Below, one piece after another: positions 8,584 through 17,150 of a DNA stretch of 32,867 nucleotides (position 1 is the stretch's first letter; each line of letters begins with the position of its first letter). The notes below the pieces were generated by a model. That model did not search any database, was not told the origin of the DNA, and saw only the letters and a list, made by a program, of their open reading frames with translations. The position numbers were made by a program, and so were the translations under genes. Origin of the DNA: Desulfobulbaceae bacterium (GTDB lineage: Bacteria; Desulfobacterota; Desulfobulbia; Desulfobulbales; Desulfobulbaceae); the NCBI GenBank assembly GCA_003508005.1, contig DNUE01000044.1, positions 1 to 32,867 on the forward strand, given 5' to 3'.

Positions 8584-9891
8584 CTACCATCCCATCAGCC
8601 GCAGCAGGATATGCATAAGGACACCCCAGCCGACAACGGCCAGAGTACAGGGAATAATATACACATACGAGGGAAAAAGTCCTGAAATAAAATAGCGGCG
8701 GGTCAGTACATAGCAGAGATGCACCGGCGAGAGCATCATCCCCGCATAACCCATGCTGAACGCCAGCACCAGCGCCGAGGCCTGGGACAGGTGCGGATTT
8801 ACGGAGACAAGCCCGAGAACCAGAGGAAAGGCCGGGCCGGCAAAGCCGATGGCTATGCCGGTGACCAGACCGGCGAGAAAGGGCAGGAAGGCGACCACCA
8901 CTTCAATCGGCACCAGGGAGTTGCCCAGTTGCCGGCCCGCCTCGGGAAGCAGGCCCGAGGCATTGAGCATGGCCTGGAACACCATCACTCCGCCCAGGGT
9001 GAAAACCACGTCCGCTGTCCTTCCCGACAGGAGATGGGAGAAAAGCCGAAATGCACGGTCCTGCCTGCTGGTCCAGGCGATGAGCAGCAGACTGAAGATC
9101 AGGCCGGCCAGCATGGCCAGCAGGGTGGTTGCGGCCGAGGAAGCACCGGGGACTGCAAGCCTCATGACCGGCGGCAGAAACAGGGTGCAGAAAACCACCA
9201 GGGCCAGCGGCAGGAGCAGGGTCAGCAGCCGGTTGTCAGCTTCCTCTGCCGCCTGGACCTCATCGGCCAGGACATGCACATGGCGACGCAGGAGGACAAA
9301 CCAGCCGACCGTCAGGCTGACCAGGGTAAAGGGGATCTGTAGGGCAAAAAACTGCCAGCTCTTGAGGCTGAACATGGAGAGGGTGACAATGACCACCGGG
9401 TACAGGGGCCACCAGTATTCGAAGATATGGCGGAACCAGTAATTGACCGCTGTTTTCCAGGGAGAGGACAATTCCTTTTCCCGCAGGGTTTCGCCGACCA
9501 GCGGGGCCGAGAAGAGCGCACCGCCCGGCATCGGCACCAAGCCGATGATTGCGGGAATCAGGACCAGGCTCAGCGTCCGGCCGTGGCGGCCGCCAAACCT
9601 GCGCGCCGCGGCCAGGATCAAAGCAGAGTTCGGCGGATGCGACAGGTAATAACCAAACTCCAGGATCAGGATGATATTGAGGACCAGCAGCCAGAGCTCC
9701 GCGTGGGCGAGGGACCCGGCCAGATCAGACCAGACCGCGGCCGGGGGTTTAGCCGCCCAGAAATCGATGATCAGGGCGCCGATGACCAGGGCAAGGCCCA
9801 GATGCACCCGGACCCGGTTGACAGCCAGGATCAGGACAAACAGCAGCAGGATCTTGACCACCGGCGAGATGTTGAACAGAAAATCGAACAT
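8584..9891 (-). CDS. DUF401 family integral membrane protein
   Basis: The 435-residue protein is hydrophobic throughout, with about ten or more membrane segments. It matches the DUF401 family of putative permeases related to anion/gluconate-type transporters. The PMPGGALFSAPL loop (about 120-131) and the later LVTGIAIGFAGPAFPLVLGL stretch look like paired re-entrant loops of an ion-transporter-like fold. The substrate is unknown. It begins 66 bases after the preceding gene of the operon and ends one base before the nagZ start. Confidence 0.85.
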   Translation of the reverse strand: MFDFLFNISPVVKILLLFVLILAVNRVRVHLGLALVIGALIIDFWAAKPPAAVWSDLAGSLAHAELWLLVLNIILILEFGYYLSHPPNSALILAAARRFGGRHGRTLSLVLIPAIIGLVPMPGGALFSAPLVGETLREKELSSPWKTAVNYWFRHIFEYWWPLYPVVIVTLSMFSLKSWQFFALQIPFTLVSLTVGWFVLLRRHVHVLADEVQAAEEADNRLLTLLLPLALVVFCTLFLPPVMRLAVPGASSAATTLLAMLAGLIFSLLLIAWTSRQDRAFRLFSHLLSGRTADVVFTLGGVMVFQAMLNASGLLPEAGRQLGNSLVPIEVVVAFLPFLAGLVTGIAIGFAGPAFPLVLGLVSVNPHLSQASALVLAFSMGYAGMMLSPVHLCYVLTRRYFISGLFPSYVYIIPCTLAVVGWGVLMHILLRLMGW

Positions 9892-9957
9892 TATGGCGGT
9901 TTCAATAGGTCATATCCCTGCCGGGGTGTCGGCAAGGCCGCAACCGACATGCGCAGG

Positions 9958-10368
9958 TCAGGGTGCCTGCACCGTGATCGTCAGAGGGATGGCGTGCAGG
10001 CTCTTTCCCCGCTGGACGGTCCTGCCCAGCTTCCAATCGGTACAGACGGCCTGCCCCCCCAGCCTGCTTTGGATATCCCCTACCAGTCCCTTGATGTTGA
10101 TGACCGGATGCCGGGAAAAGACCTCCGGCAGGCCATAGGTGAGACTGCAGACCAGGCAGCAGCCCGGCCGTTCGAGCAGATCCAGGCTGAACTGGAGAAT
10201 TGAAGCGCTCTCGCTGAAGCCCTGGAAGCGCAGCCTGATGTCAAAAGCCCCTTCGGCCGCATCCCCGAACAGGGCCTCGAAAAAATCATCTGCGCGCCGG
10301 GCCGGGAAGAGTTCGGCCAGCACCTCGTCGGTGAATATATCCCGCAGGGACTGAGTGTTCATCATCAT
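9958..10368 (-). CDS. Hypothetical protein, first gene of the nagZ operon
   Basis: The soluble protein has about 136 residues, starting at one of three consecutive Met codons (10362, 10365 or 10368); the choice cannot be settled. The frame runs up to 10482, but upstream sequence lies in an inverted repeat and looks noncoding. Residues 10-50 are acidic (DEVLAELFPARRADDFFEALFG), followed by a beta-rich section (FDIRLRFQGF, CLVCSLTYGLPEV). No family is recognised. Same strand and close spacing suggest it leads the DUF401-nagZ transcript. Confidence 0.6.
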   Translation of the reverse strand: MMMNTQSLRDIFTDEVLAELFPARRADDFFEALFGDAAEGAFDIRLRFQGFSESASILQFSLDLLERPGCCLVCSLTYGLPEVFSRHPVINIKGLVGDIQSRLGGQAVCTDWKLGRTVQRGKSLHAIPLTITVQAP

Positions 10369-10642
10369 TTCAATACCAGGATAAAGAATTGTTGGGGTAC
10401 GGCTGGTGGCCAAAACCGAGAGAAAGCATCCGCTCCCGTCGGGGTCGGCATCGGTATCGAAGCAACTCACCTCGGACTTCATGTTCCAAGGGGCATAGCG
10501 GTTTTTTCAATTCCGATACCGATGCCGACCCCGATTGATGCCACTCACTTCCTCTGTTGCGCAAGTGACCGACTTTACCGGGCCTCTTGGAGGCTGTCAA
10601 CACCCATTGCGCGACCAATGGCACTATGGTACAACCTGCGAC
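10369..10642. other. Divergent intergenic region between the nagZ operon and the helicase gene
   Basis: The region separates the minus-strand operon from the plus-strand helicase gene. It contains the inverted repeat at 10441-10532. The promoters of both transcripts should lie here, but I see no convincing -35/-10 pair. Confidence 0.5.
10441..10532. repeat. Long inverted repeat of the CCGATACCGA family
   Basis: GGGGTCGGCATCGGTATCG (10441-10459) is an exact reverse complement of 10514-10532, giving a 19-base-pair stem around a 54-base loop. The right arm continues the same repeat type as 117-146. The structure is too long-looped for a standard terminator and lies between divergent genes, so an intergenic repeat or a mobile palindromic element is more likely than a transcription stop. 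Confidence 0.75.
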
Positions 10643-12841
10643 ATGCAATACAATCTCTATCCCCGAATCACGGAGCCCCTCGGCTCTGATTCGACCAACA
10701 GCCGCAATGCCCTCAACGAGGCGCAGCGCGAGGCGGTGAGCCACGGCAGCGGTCCCCTTCTGGTCATTGCCGGAGCGGGCAGCGGCAAGACCCGAACCCT
10801 GGTCTACCGGGTAGCCCATCTCATCGAACAGCGTATTGCGCCGGAGTCGATCCTGCTGCTCACCTTTACCCGCCGGGCCGCCCAGGAAATGCTCTGGCGG
10901 GCCGCCCAGATCTCCGACCAGACCTGCCGGCAGGTGATGGGCGGGACCTTCCACGCCACCGCCAACCTGCTGCTGCGCCGCCACGGCCATCATCTCGGCT
11001 TTGCGCCCGGATTCACGATCATCGACCGGGGCGACGCCGAGGGGATCATCAACCTCATCAAGTCCTCCCAAGGCCTGGCCGGGGCAGGTAAACGCTTCCC
11101 CTCCAAACGGATGATCGTCAACATCCTGAGTGGTGCCGTCAACAAATCCCGTCCCGTCGAGGACCTGGTCTACGAGCAGCACCTGCATCTCGTCGAATTT
11201 ATCGACGATCTGCTCAAAATCCGGGATCACTACGCCCGCTTCAAGACCGATCACGGGTTGATGGACTACGACGACCTGCTGGTCAACTGGCACCGTCTGT
11301 TGAGCGAATCCCCGGAAGCCAGGCAGGAAGTGACCTCGCGCTTCAGCCACATCCTGGTGGACGAATACCAGGACACCAACCAGCTGCAGGCCAGGATAGT
11401 CCGGCTCCTGGCCCATGCACACGACAATGTCATGGCGGTGGGCGACGACGCCCAATCCATCTACAGCTTCCGCGGCGCCGATTTTTATAATATCATGCGC
11501 TTTCCGGAACAGTTTCCAGGGACCCGGGTCATCAAGCTCGAGGAGAACTACCGTTCCACCCAGCCGATCCTCGCCCTGACCAATTCGATCATCGCCAGCG
11601 CCGAGGAAAAATTCACCAAAACCCTGTTCACATCGACCCAGGGCGGCGCCAGGCCGCTGCTCTATGCGGCACGCAACGAGGCCGCCGAGGCGCGGTTTGT
11701 CGTGGACACCATGCAGGCCCTGGAAAAGGAGGGGGTCCCCCTGTCGCAGATCGCGGTCCTGTTCCGCTCCGGCTACCATTCGTACAAACTGGAAATGGAG
11801 CTGACCAGCCGCTATATCGGTTTTGAAAAGCGCGGCGGGCTGAAACTCACCGAATCCGCCCATATCAAGGATGTCCTCTCGTTCTTCCGTGTCCTCATCA
11901 ACCCATGGGACAACCTGTCCTGGAACCGGATCCTTCTCCTGCTGGACAAGGTGGGACCCAAGACCGTGCAAAAAATCCTGGCCGCCATCAGGGACGCCCC
12001 TGAACCGCTGTCGGCGATGGCAACGGTCAGCCCCGGCCGCACCTGGGCGGAAGGCTATGGCCGCCTGCTCGAACTCATGCGGGATCTTCGGCGCGACGAT
12101 CTGGCCCCCGCCGCCCAGTTCGATTTGGTCATGGCTTTCTATGAACCCATCTTTGAAAAAATCTACTACGATGATTATCCGAGACGGAAAAAGGAACTGG
12201 AGCAGTTGCAGGCGCTGGTGGCCGGCTACGGTGATCTGCAGTCCCTGGTGGACGACACCGCCCTGGACCCTCCGGAAAGCGGCCAGAACCTGACCAATAT
12301 CGATGACGAGAACGGCCTGCTCGTCCTGTCGACCATCCACTCGGCCAAGGGGCTGGAGTGGGACGCGGTCTTTGTCATCGGCCTGGCCGAGGGCCGTTTT
12401 CCGCACCAGAATGCGGTGCCCGGAGGCCAGTGGGAGGAGGAACGCCGGCTGCTGTATGTGGCATCCACCCGGGCCAGAAAGAATCTCTACCTGACCTACC
12501 CGCAGGAACTGGTCAACCCGGACCGCAGCGTCATGCGGACAGTTATGTCGCCGTTTCTGCGGGAGATCAGCCCCGGCCTGTACGAACGGTTGCAGCCGGA
12601 ACCTTCCGCCGCCTTCCCCGGTTCGTCCTTTGCTGCGCCGGCCCGGCCCTCTGCGACGCCGCCTTTCCCTCCGGGCAGGAAGGTCAGCGCGCTTGCCGTC
12701 GGCATGATCGTCAAACACCCTTTTTTCGGCCGCGGCCAGGTCAAGACCCTGCCCGGACCGCGCCGGGTGGAGGTGGCCTTTGACCGGCACGGCGACAAGA
12801 TCCTGCACCTGGACTATGCCCGGCTGGAAATCATCGGCTGA
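10643..12841 (+). CDS. UvrD/PcrA-type superfamily 1 DNA helicase
   Basis: This ATP-driven 3'-5' DNA helicase of the UvrD/PcrA/Rep group acts in repair and in clearing blocked forks. The 732 residues are close to the usual length. Seen motifs are the Q-motif LNEAQREAV, Walker A AGAGSGKT (43-50), TFTRRAA (motif Ia), VDEYQDT (239-245, motif II), GDDAQSIYSFRGA (motif III), ENYRST (motif IV), TIHSAKGLEW (motif V) and LYVASTRAR (motif VI). The C-terminal 45 residues (HPFFGRGQV...VEVAFDRHGDKILHLDYA) form the Tudor-like tail known from PcrA and UvrD. The start at 10643 (MQYNLYP) was preferred over 10535 because the extra 36 residues look noncoding. I cannot decide between uvrD and pcrA by eye. Confidence 0.93.
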   Translation: MQYNLYPRITEPLGSDSTNSRNALNEAQREAVSHGSGPLLVIAGAGSGKTRTLVYRVAHLIEQRIAPESILLLTFTRRAAQEMLWRAAQISDQTCRQVMGGTFHATANLLLRRHGHHLGFAPGFTIIDRGDAEGIINLIKSSQGLAGAGKRFPSKRMIVNILSGAVNKSRPVEDLVYEQHLHLVEFIDDLLKIRDHYARFKTDHGLMDYDDLLVNWHRLLSESPEARQEVTSRFSHILVDEYQDTNQLQARIVRLLAHAHDNVMAVGDDAQSIYSFRGADFYNIMRFPEQFPGTRVIKLEENYRSTQPILALTNSIIASAEEKFTKTLFTSTQGGARPLLYAARNEAAEARFVVDTMQALEKEGVPLSQIAVLFRSGYHSYKLEMELTSRYIGFEKRGGLKLTESAHIKDVLSFFRVLINPWDNLSWNRILLLLDKVGPKTVQKILAAIRDAPEPLSAMATVSPGRTWAEGYGRLLELMRDLRRDDLAPAAQFDLVMAFYEPIFEKIYYDDYPRRKKELEQLQALVAGYGDLQSLVDDTALDPPESGQNLTNIDDENGLLVLSTIHSAKGLEWDAVFVIGLAEGRFPHQNAVPGGQWEEERRLLYVASTRARKNLYLTYPQELVNPDRSVMRTVMSPFLREISPGLYERLQPEPSAAFPGSSFAAPARPSATPPFPPGRKVSALAVGMIVKHPFFGRGQVKTLPGPRRVEVAFDRHGDKILHLDYARLEIIG

Positions 12842-12849
12842 CATTCCCC

Positions 12850-14178
12850 ATGTGCGCCATGACCTACCAGGAGGCCTGGTCGTATCTCGACCGGCTGCAG
12901 TTTTTCAAAATCAAGCTCGGCCTGGAATCCATGACCGGCCTGCTGGCGGAGTTGGACCGGCCGCAGCAGCAATATCCCTGCATCCACATCGGCGGCACCA
13001 ACGGCAAAGGGTCGGTCGGGGCGACCCTGCTGGCCATCCTGCGCGCGGCCGGCTACCGGGCAGGCCTGTACACCTCCCCCCACCTTTCCTCGGTCCGGGA
13101 ACGTTTCCGGCTCGGCGACCGCTATATCAGCCGGGACGAATTTGCGGCAATCAGCGAGAAGATCATCCGCATCCTCGCCGGCCGCCAGATCACCTATTTC
13201 GAGTTCACCACCGCCCTGGTCCTGCTCTGGTTCGCGGAAGTCAAGGTGGATATCGCGCTGCTGGAGGTTGGCCTGGGCGGCCGACTGGACGCCACCAACG
13301 TAGTCACCCCGCTGGTGTCGGTGATCACCAATATCGGCCTGGACCATGAACAGTACCTGGGCACCACGGTCGGCGAGATTGCGGCGGAAAAGGCCGGGAT
13401 CATCAAACTTGATGTGCCGGTTGTTACCGGCGCCCGGCAGGGAGAAGCCCTGGCAGTCATCGAAAGCAAGGCCCGAGAGTTGGGCTGCCCGGTGTATCTG
13501 TTGCAGCGGGACTTCACTGCCGAGTTGCACCGGGTGGAAAAGGGACTGTGGAGCTATTCGGGAATAAAGAGAAACGGGGAAGCCCGGATGCAACTGTCGG
13601 ACCTGCCGCTGCCCCTGCGGGGCGCGCATCAGGTGGACAATGCGGCCCAAGCCCTGGCTGCCCTGGAGGTCATCCGGTCACCATTTCCGGTCAGCGAGAC
13701 CGAGCTCCGCAAGGGACTCAACCAGGTCGCCTGGCCCGGCCGCCTTGAGGAATTCCGGCATGCAGCCCCGCCCCCCGGCCGCTTTCTCCTGGACGGTGCC
13801 CATAACCCGGACGGGGCCAGGGCGCTGAAAAACGCCCTGCGCGACGACTTCAGCTATGACCGGCTGATCCTGGTCTGGGCCTCCATGGCGGACAAGGATA
13901 TCGCCGGCACCCTGCTGGAGGTTGCCCCCCTGGCAGCGGAGATCATCTTCACCCGCCCGGAGAGCGAACGCTCGGCCCGGCCGGAAACCCTGCGCGACCT
14001 GCTGCCCGGGGAACTGCGGGACAGAATCCGAACCTCCTGCACCGATTCGGTCCGGGCGGCCCTGGACCTGGCCATGGCCGCCGCCGAGCCCGATGATTTG
14101 ATCTGCGTGGCCGGCTCGCTCTACCTGGTGGGCCAGGCCCGACAGCGCCTGCTTGGAGAACTGGTGAACAAACCATGA
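12850..14178 (+). CDS. folC: Dihydrofolate synthase / folylpolyglutamate synthase FolC
   Basis: FolC adds glutamate to dihydropteroate and to folates. The 442 residues are normal length. The P-loop GGTNGKGS is at 48-55, followed by LYTSPHLSSVRERF, then the LLEVGLGGRLDATNVV block and TNIGLDHEQYLG with the metal-binding residues. GRLEEF and LLDGAHNPDGARAL mark the C-terminal ligase domain. The start lies eight bases after the helicase stop with no clear ribosome site; Met4 at 12859 is an alternative. The 3' end overlaps the HNH gene by four bases (ATGA). Confidence 0.95.
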   Translation: MCAMTYQEAWSYLDRLQFFKIKLGLESMTGLLAELDRPQQQYPCIHIGGTNGKGSVGATLLAILRAAGYRAGLYTSPHLSSVRERFRLGDRYISRDEFAAISEKIIRILAGRQITYFEFTTALVLLWFAEVKVDIALLEVGLGGRLDATNVVTPLVSVITNIGLDHEQYLGTTVGEIAAEKAGIIKLDVPVVTGARQGEALAVIESKARELGCPVYLLQRDFTAELHRVEKGLWSYSGIKRNGEARMQLSDLPLPLRGAHQVDNAAQALAALEVIRSPFPVSETELRKGLNQVAWPGRLEEFRHAAPPPGRFLLDGAHNPDGARALKNALRDDFSYDRLILVWASMADKDIAGTLLEVAPLAAEIIFTRPESERSARPETLRDLLPGELRDRIRTSCTDSVRAALDLAMAAAEPDDLICVAGSLYLVGQARQRLLGELVNKP

Positions 14179-14501
14179 ACAACAACTATTTCAGCCTGGA
14201 CTCCATCGACGAAAAAATCCTCAAGGCCGAACGCGCCAAGGCGCGGGAACTGCGCAAGACCCGCTGGTGGCAGCAGAAAACCGCCGGCGGCACCTGCTAC
14301 TACTGCGGCCGTAAGGTCGGCTACGCCAACCTGACCATGGACCATGTCATCCCGATGGCCCGGGGCGGCCGCTCCACCAAGGATAACCTGGTCCCCTGCT
14401 GCAAGGAATGCAACACCAAAAAGAAGGGATCGCTGCCCGTGGAGTGGGAGGAGTATCTGCATTCCCTGGACCGGGCCGGCAAGCCGGATCAGGGGCCGTA
14501 A
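14175..14501 (+). CDS. Small HNH endonuclease-fold protein
   Basis: The 108-residue protein has the HNH core C-YYC-GRK, then DHVIPMARGGRST-DNLVPCCKEC-NTKK. Two Cys pairs bind the structural zinc, and the DH, N and C-terminal positions form the metal-binding beta-beta-alpha site. The basic helical N-terminus (ILKAERAKARELRKTRWW) may bind nucleic acid. HNH proteins of this size are found as free-standing nucleases, and the target is unknown. It is coupled to folC by a four-base overlap and ends one base before the stop codon of the convergent pseudo-CheB gene, leaving no room for a terminator. Confidence 0.85.
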   Translation: MNNNYFSLDSIDEKILKAERAKARELRKTRWWQQKTAGGTCYYCGRKVGYANLTMDHVIPMARGGRSTKDNLVPCCKECNTKKKGSLPVEWEEYLHSLDRAGKPDQGP

Positions 14502-14502
14502 T

Positions 14503-15873
14503 TTACTTGAGAATATCCCCGAGCAGATCGGTGACCTTTTCCGCTTCGATGAAGGATTCGTGCAGGTGCAGGGCCTCCAGCTGCAGGATCGGGCCCGGGA
14601 AAAGGCAGGTGTCGGGCTCCTGGAGGAAGATCCTGCCCTTGCGGCTGGACACCTCCATCAGCCCCTCGGCCATGGGGAGGTCCGTGCCGCTGAGGATGAT
14701 GACGGTGAGCTTGGCGCTAAAGGCCCAGGCCGCCGATTTCAGCAGACTTTCGGCATCGAGCAGCCCTGAATCGTTATTCATGATCGGCACCGCCGCCCCG
14801 TTATCATCCACTGTTATCTGCCAGGAGCCATGCCAATAGCTGATGCCGCACTGCGAGCTCAGCAGGGGCACCTTCGATTCCAGCTTCATCGGGTTGATGA
14901 TGGTCAGTTTCTCGAAATAGGAAGCCAGGTAGGGGATCACCCCGGGGTAGAGATCGAGAAAGATCATGCCGGCAGCGGATCTGTTGCTCTGGATGGACAC
15001 CAGGATCTTCTGCAGTTCAATCAGGCTGCCGACCCCGCCCAGAATAATGAACAGCTTCTCGGCCGGCTCGCCCACCGGGATCTTGAAATCCGCCACCGCC
15101 GGCGTCCTGGCCCGCCTGATGTTCTTGATCCTGAACTCCTTGATATTCTGCCCCAGGCGCTTGAAGCGCTTGCCGACGATATTCCACGATTCGGCGTCCT
15201 TGGGCTTCTCAGCCAGATCAACCGCCCCCAGGCACAGGTACTCCATCATCGTCGAAAAATTCGTCTCGCTGAAATCGCTCATCAGGGCAACGGGAACCGG
15301 GGTGCGGATCATGATGTGCTTGAGGGGCATGTAGCCGCTGGCAACGGACATATTGGCATCCATGGTCACCAGGTCCGGCTTCTCCCGCTCAAGAATCTTC
15401 AACGCCTCTTCCACGTTAGCCGCCTTGCCGGCGATCCTCGCGCCCAGCTCTTCGTCAAACAATTTGACCAGGGCCTTGGTAAAGATGCGGGAATCGTCAA
15501 CCACCAGCACGCTGAGGGATGTGAACGCCGAGGTCAGGGAAACGGTATCGCTGCGCTCGTCAATGAAGCGCATGGCCTCCATGAGCAGGAAGTTCCAGGA
15601 ATCGTGAATGGTCTGGGTCTCTGTCCTGCCCGAGGTAAAACTGAACGTGCCGCCAGGGCAGCACATGATCTCGAGGAAGGCCTTGGCGCCGGAAAGATTA
15701 CCGGCTTCCGCGTGCACGATTTCCCCCTGGGCGAAATAGATAATGCCAAGGAAGTTTTCACCCCGCACTTCCATCTTCCGCTCATAGCGCTCAAGACAGG
15801 CGAGCTGCACGACATCCGCCAGGGTAATCCCCTCCAGATAGCCGTTAAAAACATTTTCCAGGGTTTGGGTCAT
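14503..15873 (-). CDS. PATAN-receiver protein with a CheB-like domain lacking catalytic residues
   Basis: The 456-residue protein has three parts. Residues 1-105 form a PATAN/DUF4388 domain (FNGYLEGITLADVVQLACLE, GIIYFAQGEIVHAEAG). Residues 120-235 form a CheY-like receiver with Asp172 in VTMDANM, the acidic pair VVDDSR and Lys224 in AEKPKD. Residues 272-456 resemble the CheB methylesterase fold. By-eye alignment puts Gly-Gly where CheB has the catalytic Ser (LFIILGGVGSL), Leu-Tyr where it has His (IFLDLYPG) and Pro where it has Asp (SGTDLPMAEG). Methylesterase activity is therefore probably lost and the domain may bind rather than cut. The start (MTQTLENVF) was chosen over the upstream frame to 15966 because it begins the PATAN domain. 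It is divergent from the receiver-PATAN gene at 16359, so the two may share regulation. Confidence 0.85.
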   Translation of the reverse strand: MTQTLENVFNGYLEGITLADVVQLACLERYERKMEVRGENFLGIIYFAQGEIVHAEAGNLSGAKAFLEIMCCPGGTFSFTSGRTETQTIHDSWNFLLMEAMRFIDERSDTVSLTSAFTSLSVLVVDDSRIFTKALVKLFDEELGARIAGKAANVEEALKILEREKPDLVTMDANMSVASGYMPLKHIMIRTPVPVALMSDFSETNFSTMMEYLCLGAVDLAEKPKDAESWNIVGKRFKRLGQNIKEFRIKNIRRARTPAVADFKIPVGEPAEKLFIILGGVGSLIELQKILVSIQSNRSAAGMIFLDLYPGVIPYLASYFEKLTIINPMKLESKVPLLSSQCGISYWHGSWQITVDDNGAAVPIMNNDSGLLDAESLLKSAAWAFSAKLTVIILSGTDLPMAEGLMEVSSRKGRIFLQEPDTCLFPGPILQLEALHLHESFIEAEKVTDLLGDILK

Positions 15874-15933
15874 CTGCAGCCAGGGTTGTATTGTTGAGTG
15901 ACGCAGGGAACAAGGGCAGCCCTGCCCCCCTGC

Positions 15934-15962
15934 TATATAATAAAAACGATCTGCAGGGGCAA
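15934..15962 (-). promoter_or_regulatory. Candidate promoter of the PATAN-receiver gene
   Basis: Read on the minus strand, TTGCCC and TATATA are spaced 17 bases apart, with the -10 about 60 bases before the start codon at 15873. The -35 box is a moderate match. Another pair with TTGTCA further upstream is possible. Confidence 0.35.
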
Positions 15963-16145
15963 GCATATCGTTTTCATTCGCATTTTGACAAGTTCTAATA
16001 TTATATGAAACTCACCTGAATACTCAAGAAAGAGTGAACATCCAGGCCGGAAAGATCAGGGGAAAGTCCGCATGAACCGGCCGTCCCCTTGCCCGGCAAG
16101 CAGGGATTAAATGAATAATATTCAACAAATAAATAGGATGCCCGC

Positions 16146-16175
16146 TTGACTTCTTACCTGTATTATTCATATAAT
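16146..16175 (+). promoter_or_regulatory. Strong sigma70-type promoter for the chemosensory operon
   Basis: TTGACT (16146-16151) and TATAAT (16170-16175) are spaced 18 bases apart. This is the best sigma70-type match I found in the window. The expected start of transcription is near 16182, giving a leader of about 177 bases ahead of the gene at 16359. Confidence 0.65.
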
Positions 16176-16358
16176 TTTGTCGGTATTGTACAATTGTGAT
16201 TCCGACGCCGACTCGGTTTTCGCTGTCTTTCAATCCCGTTGGCGAATGGTCAATACGTTCACTTTTTTATGCGAGTTGAGTAATATTTTCACGATCTCTA
16301 GTATAGGTTTCGTTCTGTTGCCGGGACAAGCCTCAGGGATTTTATCATCAGGGGGAAA

Positions 16359-17048
16359 ATGGGAAGAGACAAAATTCTGATCGTCGATGACGACATCAAG
16401 CTGCTGAACGGCCTGAAGACCGGGCTGCAGAAGTTCGGGCAGTTCGATATCCTGACCGCGGTGCACGGAGTACAGGCCCTGGCCATTCTCAAAGGCACCA
16501 AGGCGGTCATCCTGGTCACGGACCTGCAGATGCCGAGAATGGACGGCGTCGAACTGCTGGCCACGGTGACCAGGGAATATCCGAACATGCTCTGCATCGT
16601 CACCACCTCGCTGCGGGACCATGCCCTCAGGAAAAAGTTCCAGGGGGACAGCCTGTTCAGCTATATCAACAAGCCCTTCAACCATATCCGGCTTCATGGC
16701 GAAATCATCAGAATGCTCGACTGCCGTGACGAGATCAATTTCCGGCCGGGAATCTATATTACCGCCATGCTCCCCCTGATCAACATGATGCAGAAATCCT
16801 GCATGCTCGAGACCAGCGCCGGTTTGGACAAGAAAGGAACCTTCTTTTTCGAGAACGGCGTGATCAGCGATGTCCGCACGGAACAGCAGTCCGGCGTCGG
16901 CGCGCTGCAGGAAATGCTCACCTGGGGCCCTGCCCGGTACTGGATCAAACCCCTGCCTGATGAGTATTTCCATGACGCAAACAATTCGCTGACCGCCATG
17001 ATGATGCAGGGGACAGAGGTCGTCCCCCGGGAGGGCGATGATGACTAA
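16359..17048 (+). CDS. Response regulator with C-terminal PATAN/DUF4388 domain
   Basis: The 229-residue regulator has a CheY-like receiver at about 4-122: acidic DDD at 10-12, phospho-acceptor Asp55 in LVTDLQMP, Thr in IVTTS and Lys in YINKPF are all present, so it should be phosphorylatable. Residues 140-210 (ITAMLPLINMMQKSCMLETS, GTFFFENGVISDVRTEQ, ALQEML) form a PATAN/DUF4388 domain. In cyanobacteria, receiver-PATAN proteins act as output regulators of chemosensory systems for pilus motility; a similar protein-binding output is likely here but not shown. No DNA-binding domain is present. GGGGG precedes the ATG. The gene is 102 bases ahead of the MCP gene on the same strand. Confidence 0.85.
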   Translation: MGRDKILIVDDDIKLLNGLKTGLQKFGQFDILTAVHGVQALAILKGTKAVILVTDLQMPRMDGVELLATVTREYPNMLCIVTTSLRDHALRKKFQGDSLFSYINKPFNHIRLHGEIIRMLDCRDEINFRPGIYITAMLPLINMMQKSCMLETSAGLDKKGTFFFENGVISDVRTEQQSGVGALQEMLTWGPARYWIKPLPDEYFHDANNSLTAMMMQGTEVVPREGDDD

Positions 17049-17150
17049 TCCTGCTGCCGGCAGCGGCTTGAGCAGCGATGGCCGGCAGGCGCCGGACCGA
17101 GCAACCCGGCTCAGCGTGCGTTATGCGCGGCAAGAGAGGAGGAGCAACAG

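Larger units (their letters stand above)
15874..16358. other. Divergent control region of the chemosensory cluster
   Basis: The 485-base stretch is AT-rich and holds no protein-like frame. It has a strong rightward promoter at 16146-16175 and a candidate leftward promoter at 15934-15962. A further TTGACA (15985-15990) lacks a well-spaced -10. The rightward transcript would carry a long leader of about 175 bases before the start at 16359; no riboswitch-like structure is obvious. Confidence 0.6.

Noticed and set aside
10370..12844. Minus-strand open frame of 824 codons opposite the helicase gene
   Set aside because: It mirrors the helicase gene almost end to end, is rich in Asp, Gly, Gln and His as expected of an antisense frame in GC-rich DNA, and shows no domain. 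The plus strand has all helicase motifs.
14830..15897. Plus-strand frame of 355 codons opposite the pseudo-CheB gene
   Set aside because: It is rich in His, Gln, Asp and Gly without any motif, whereas the other strand carries PATAN and receiver signatures.
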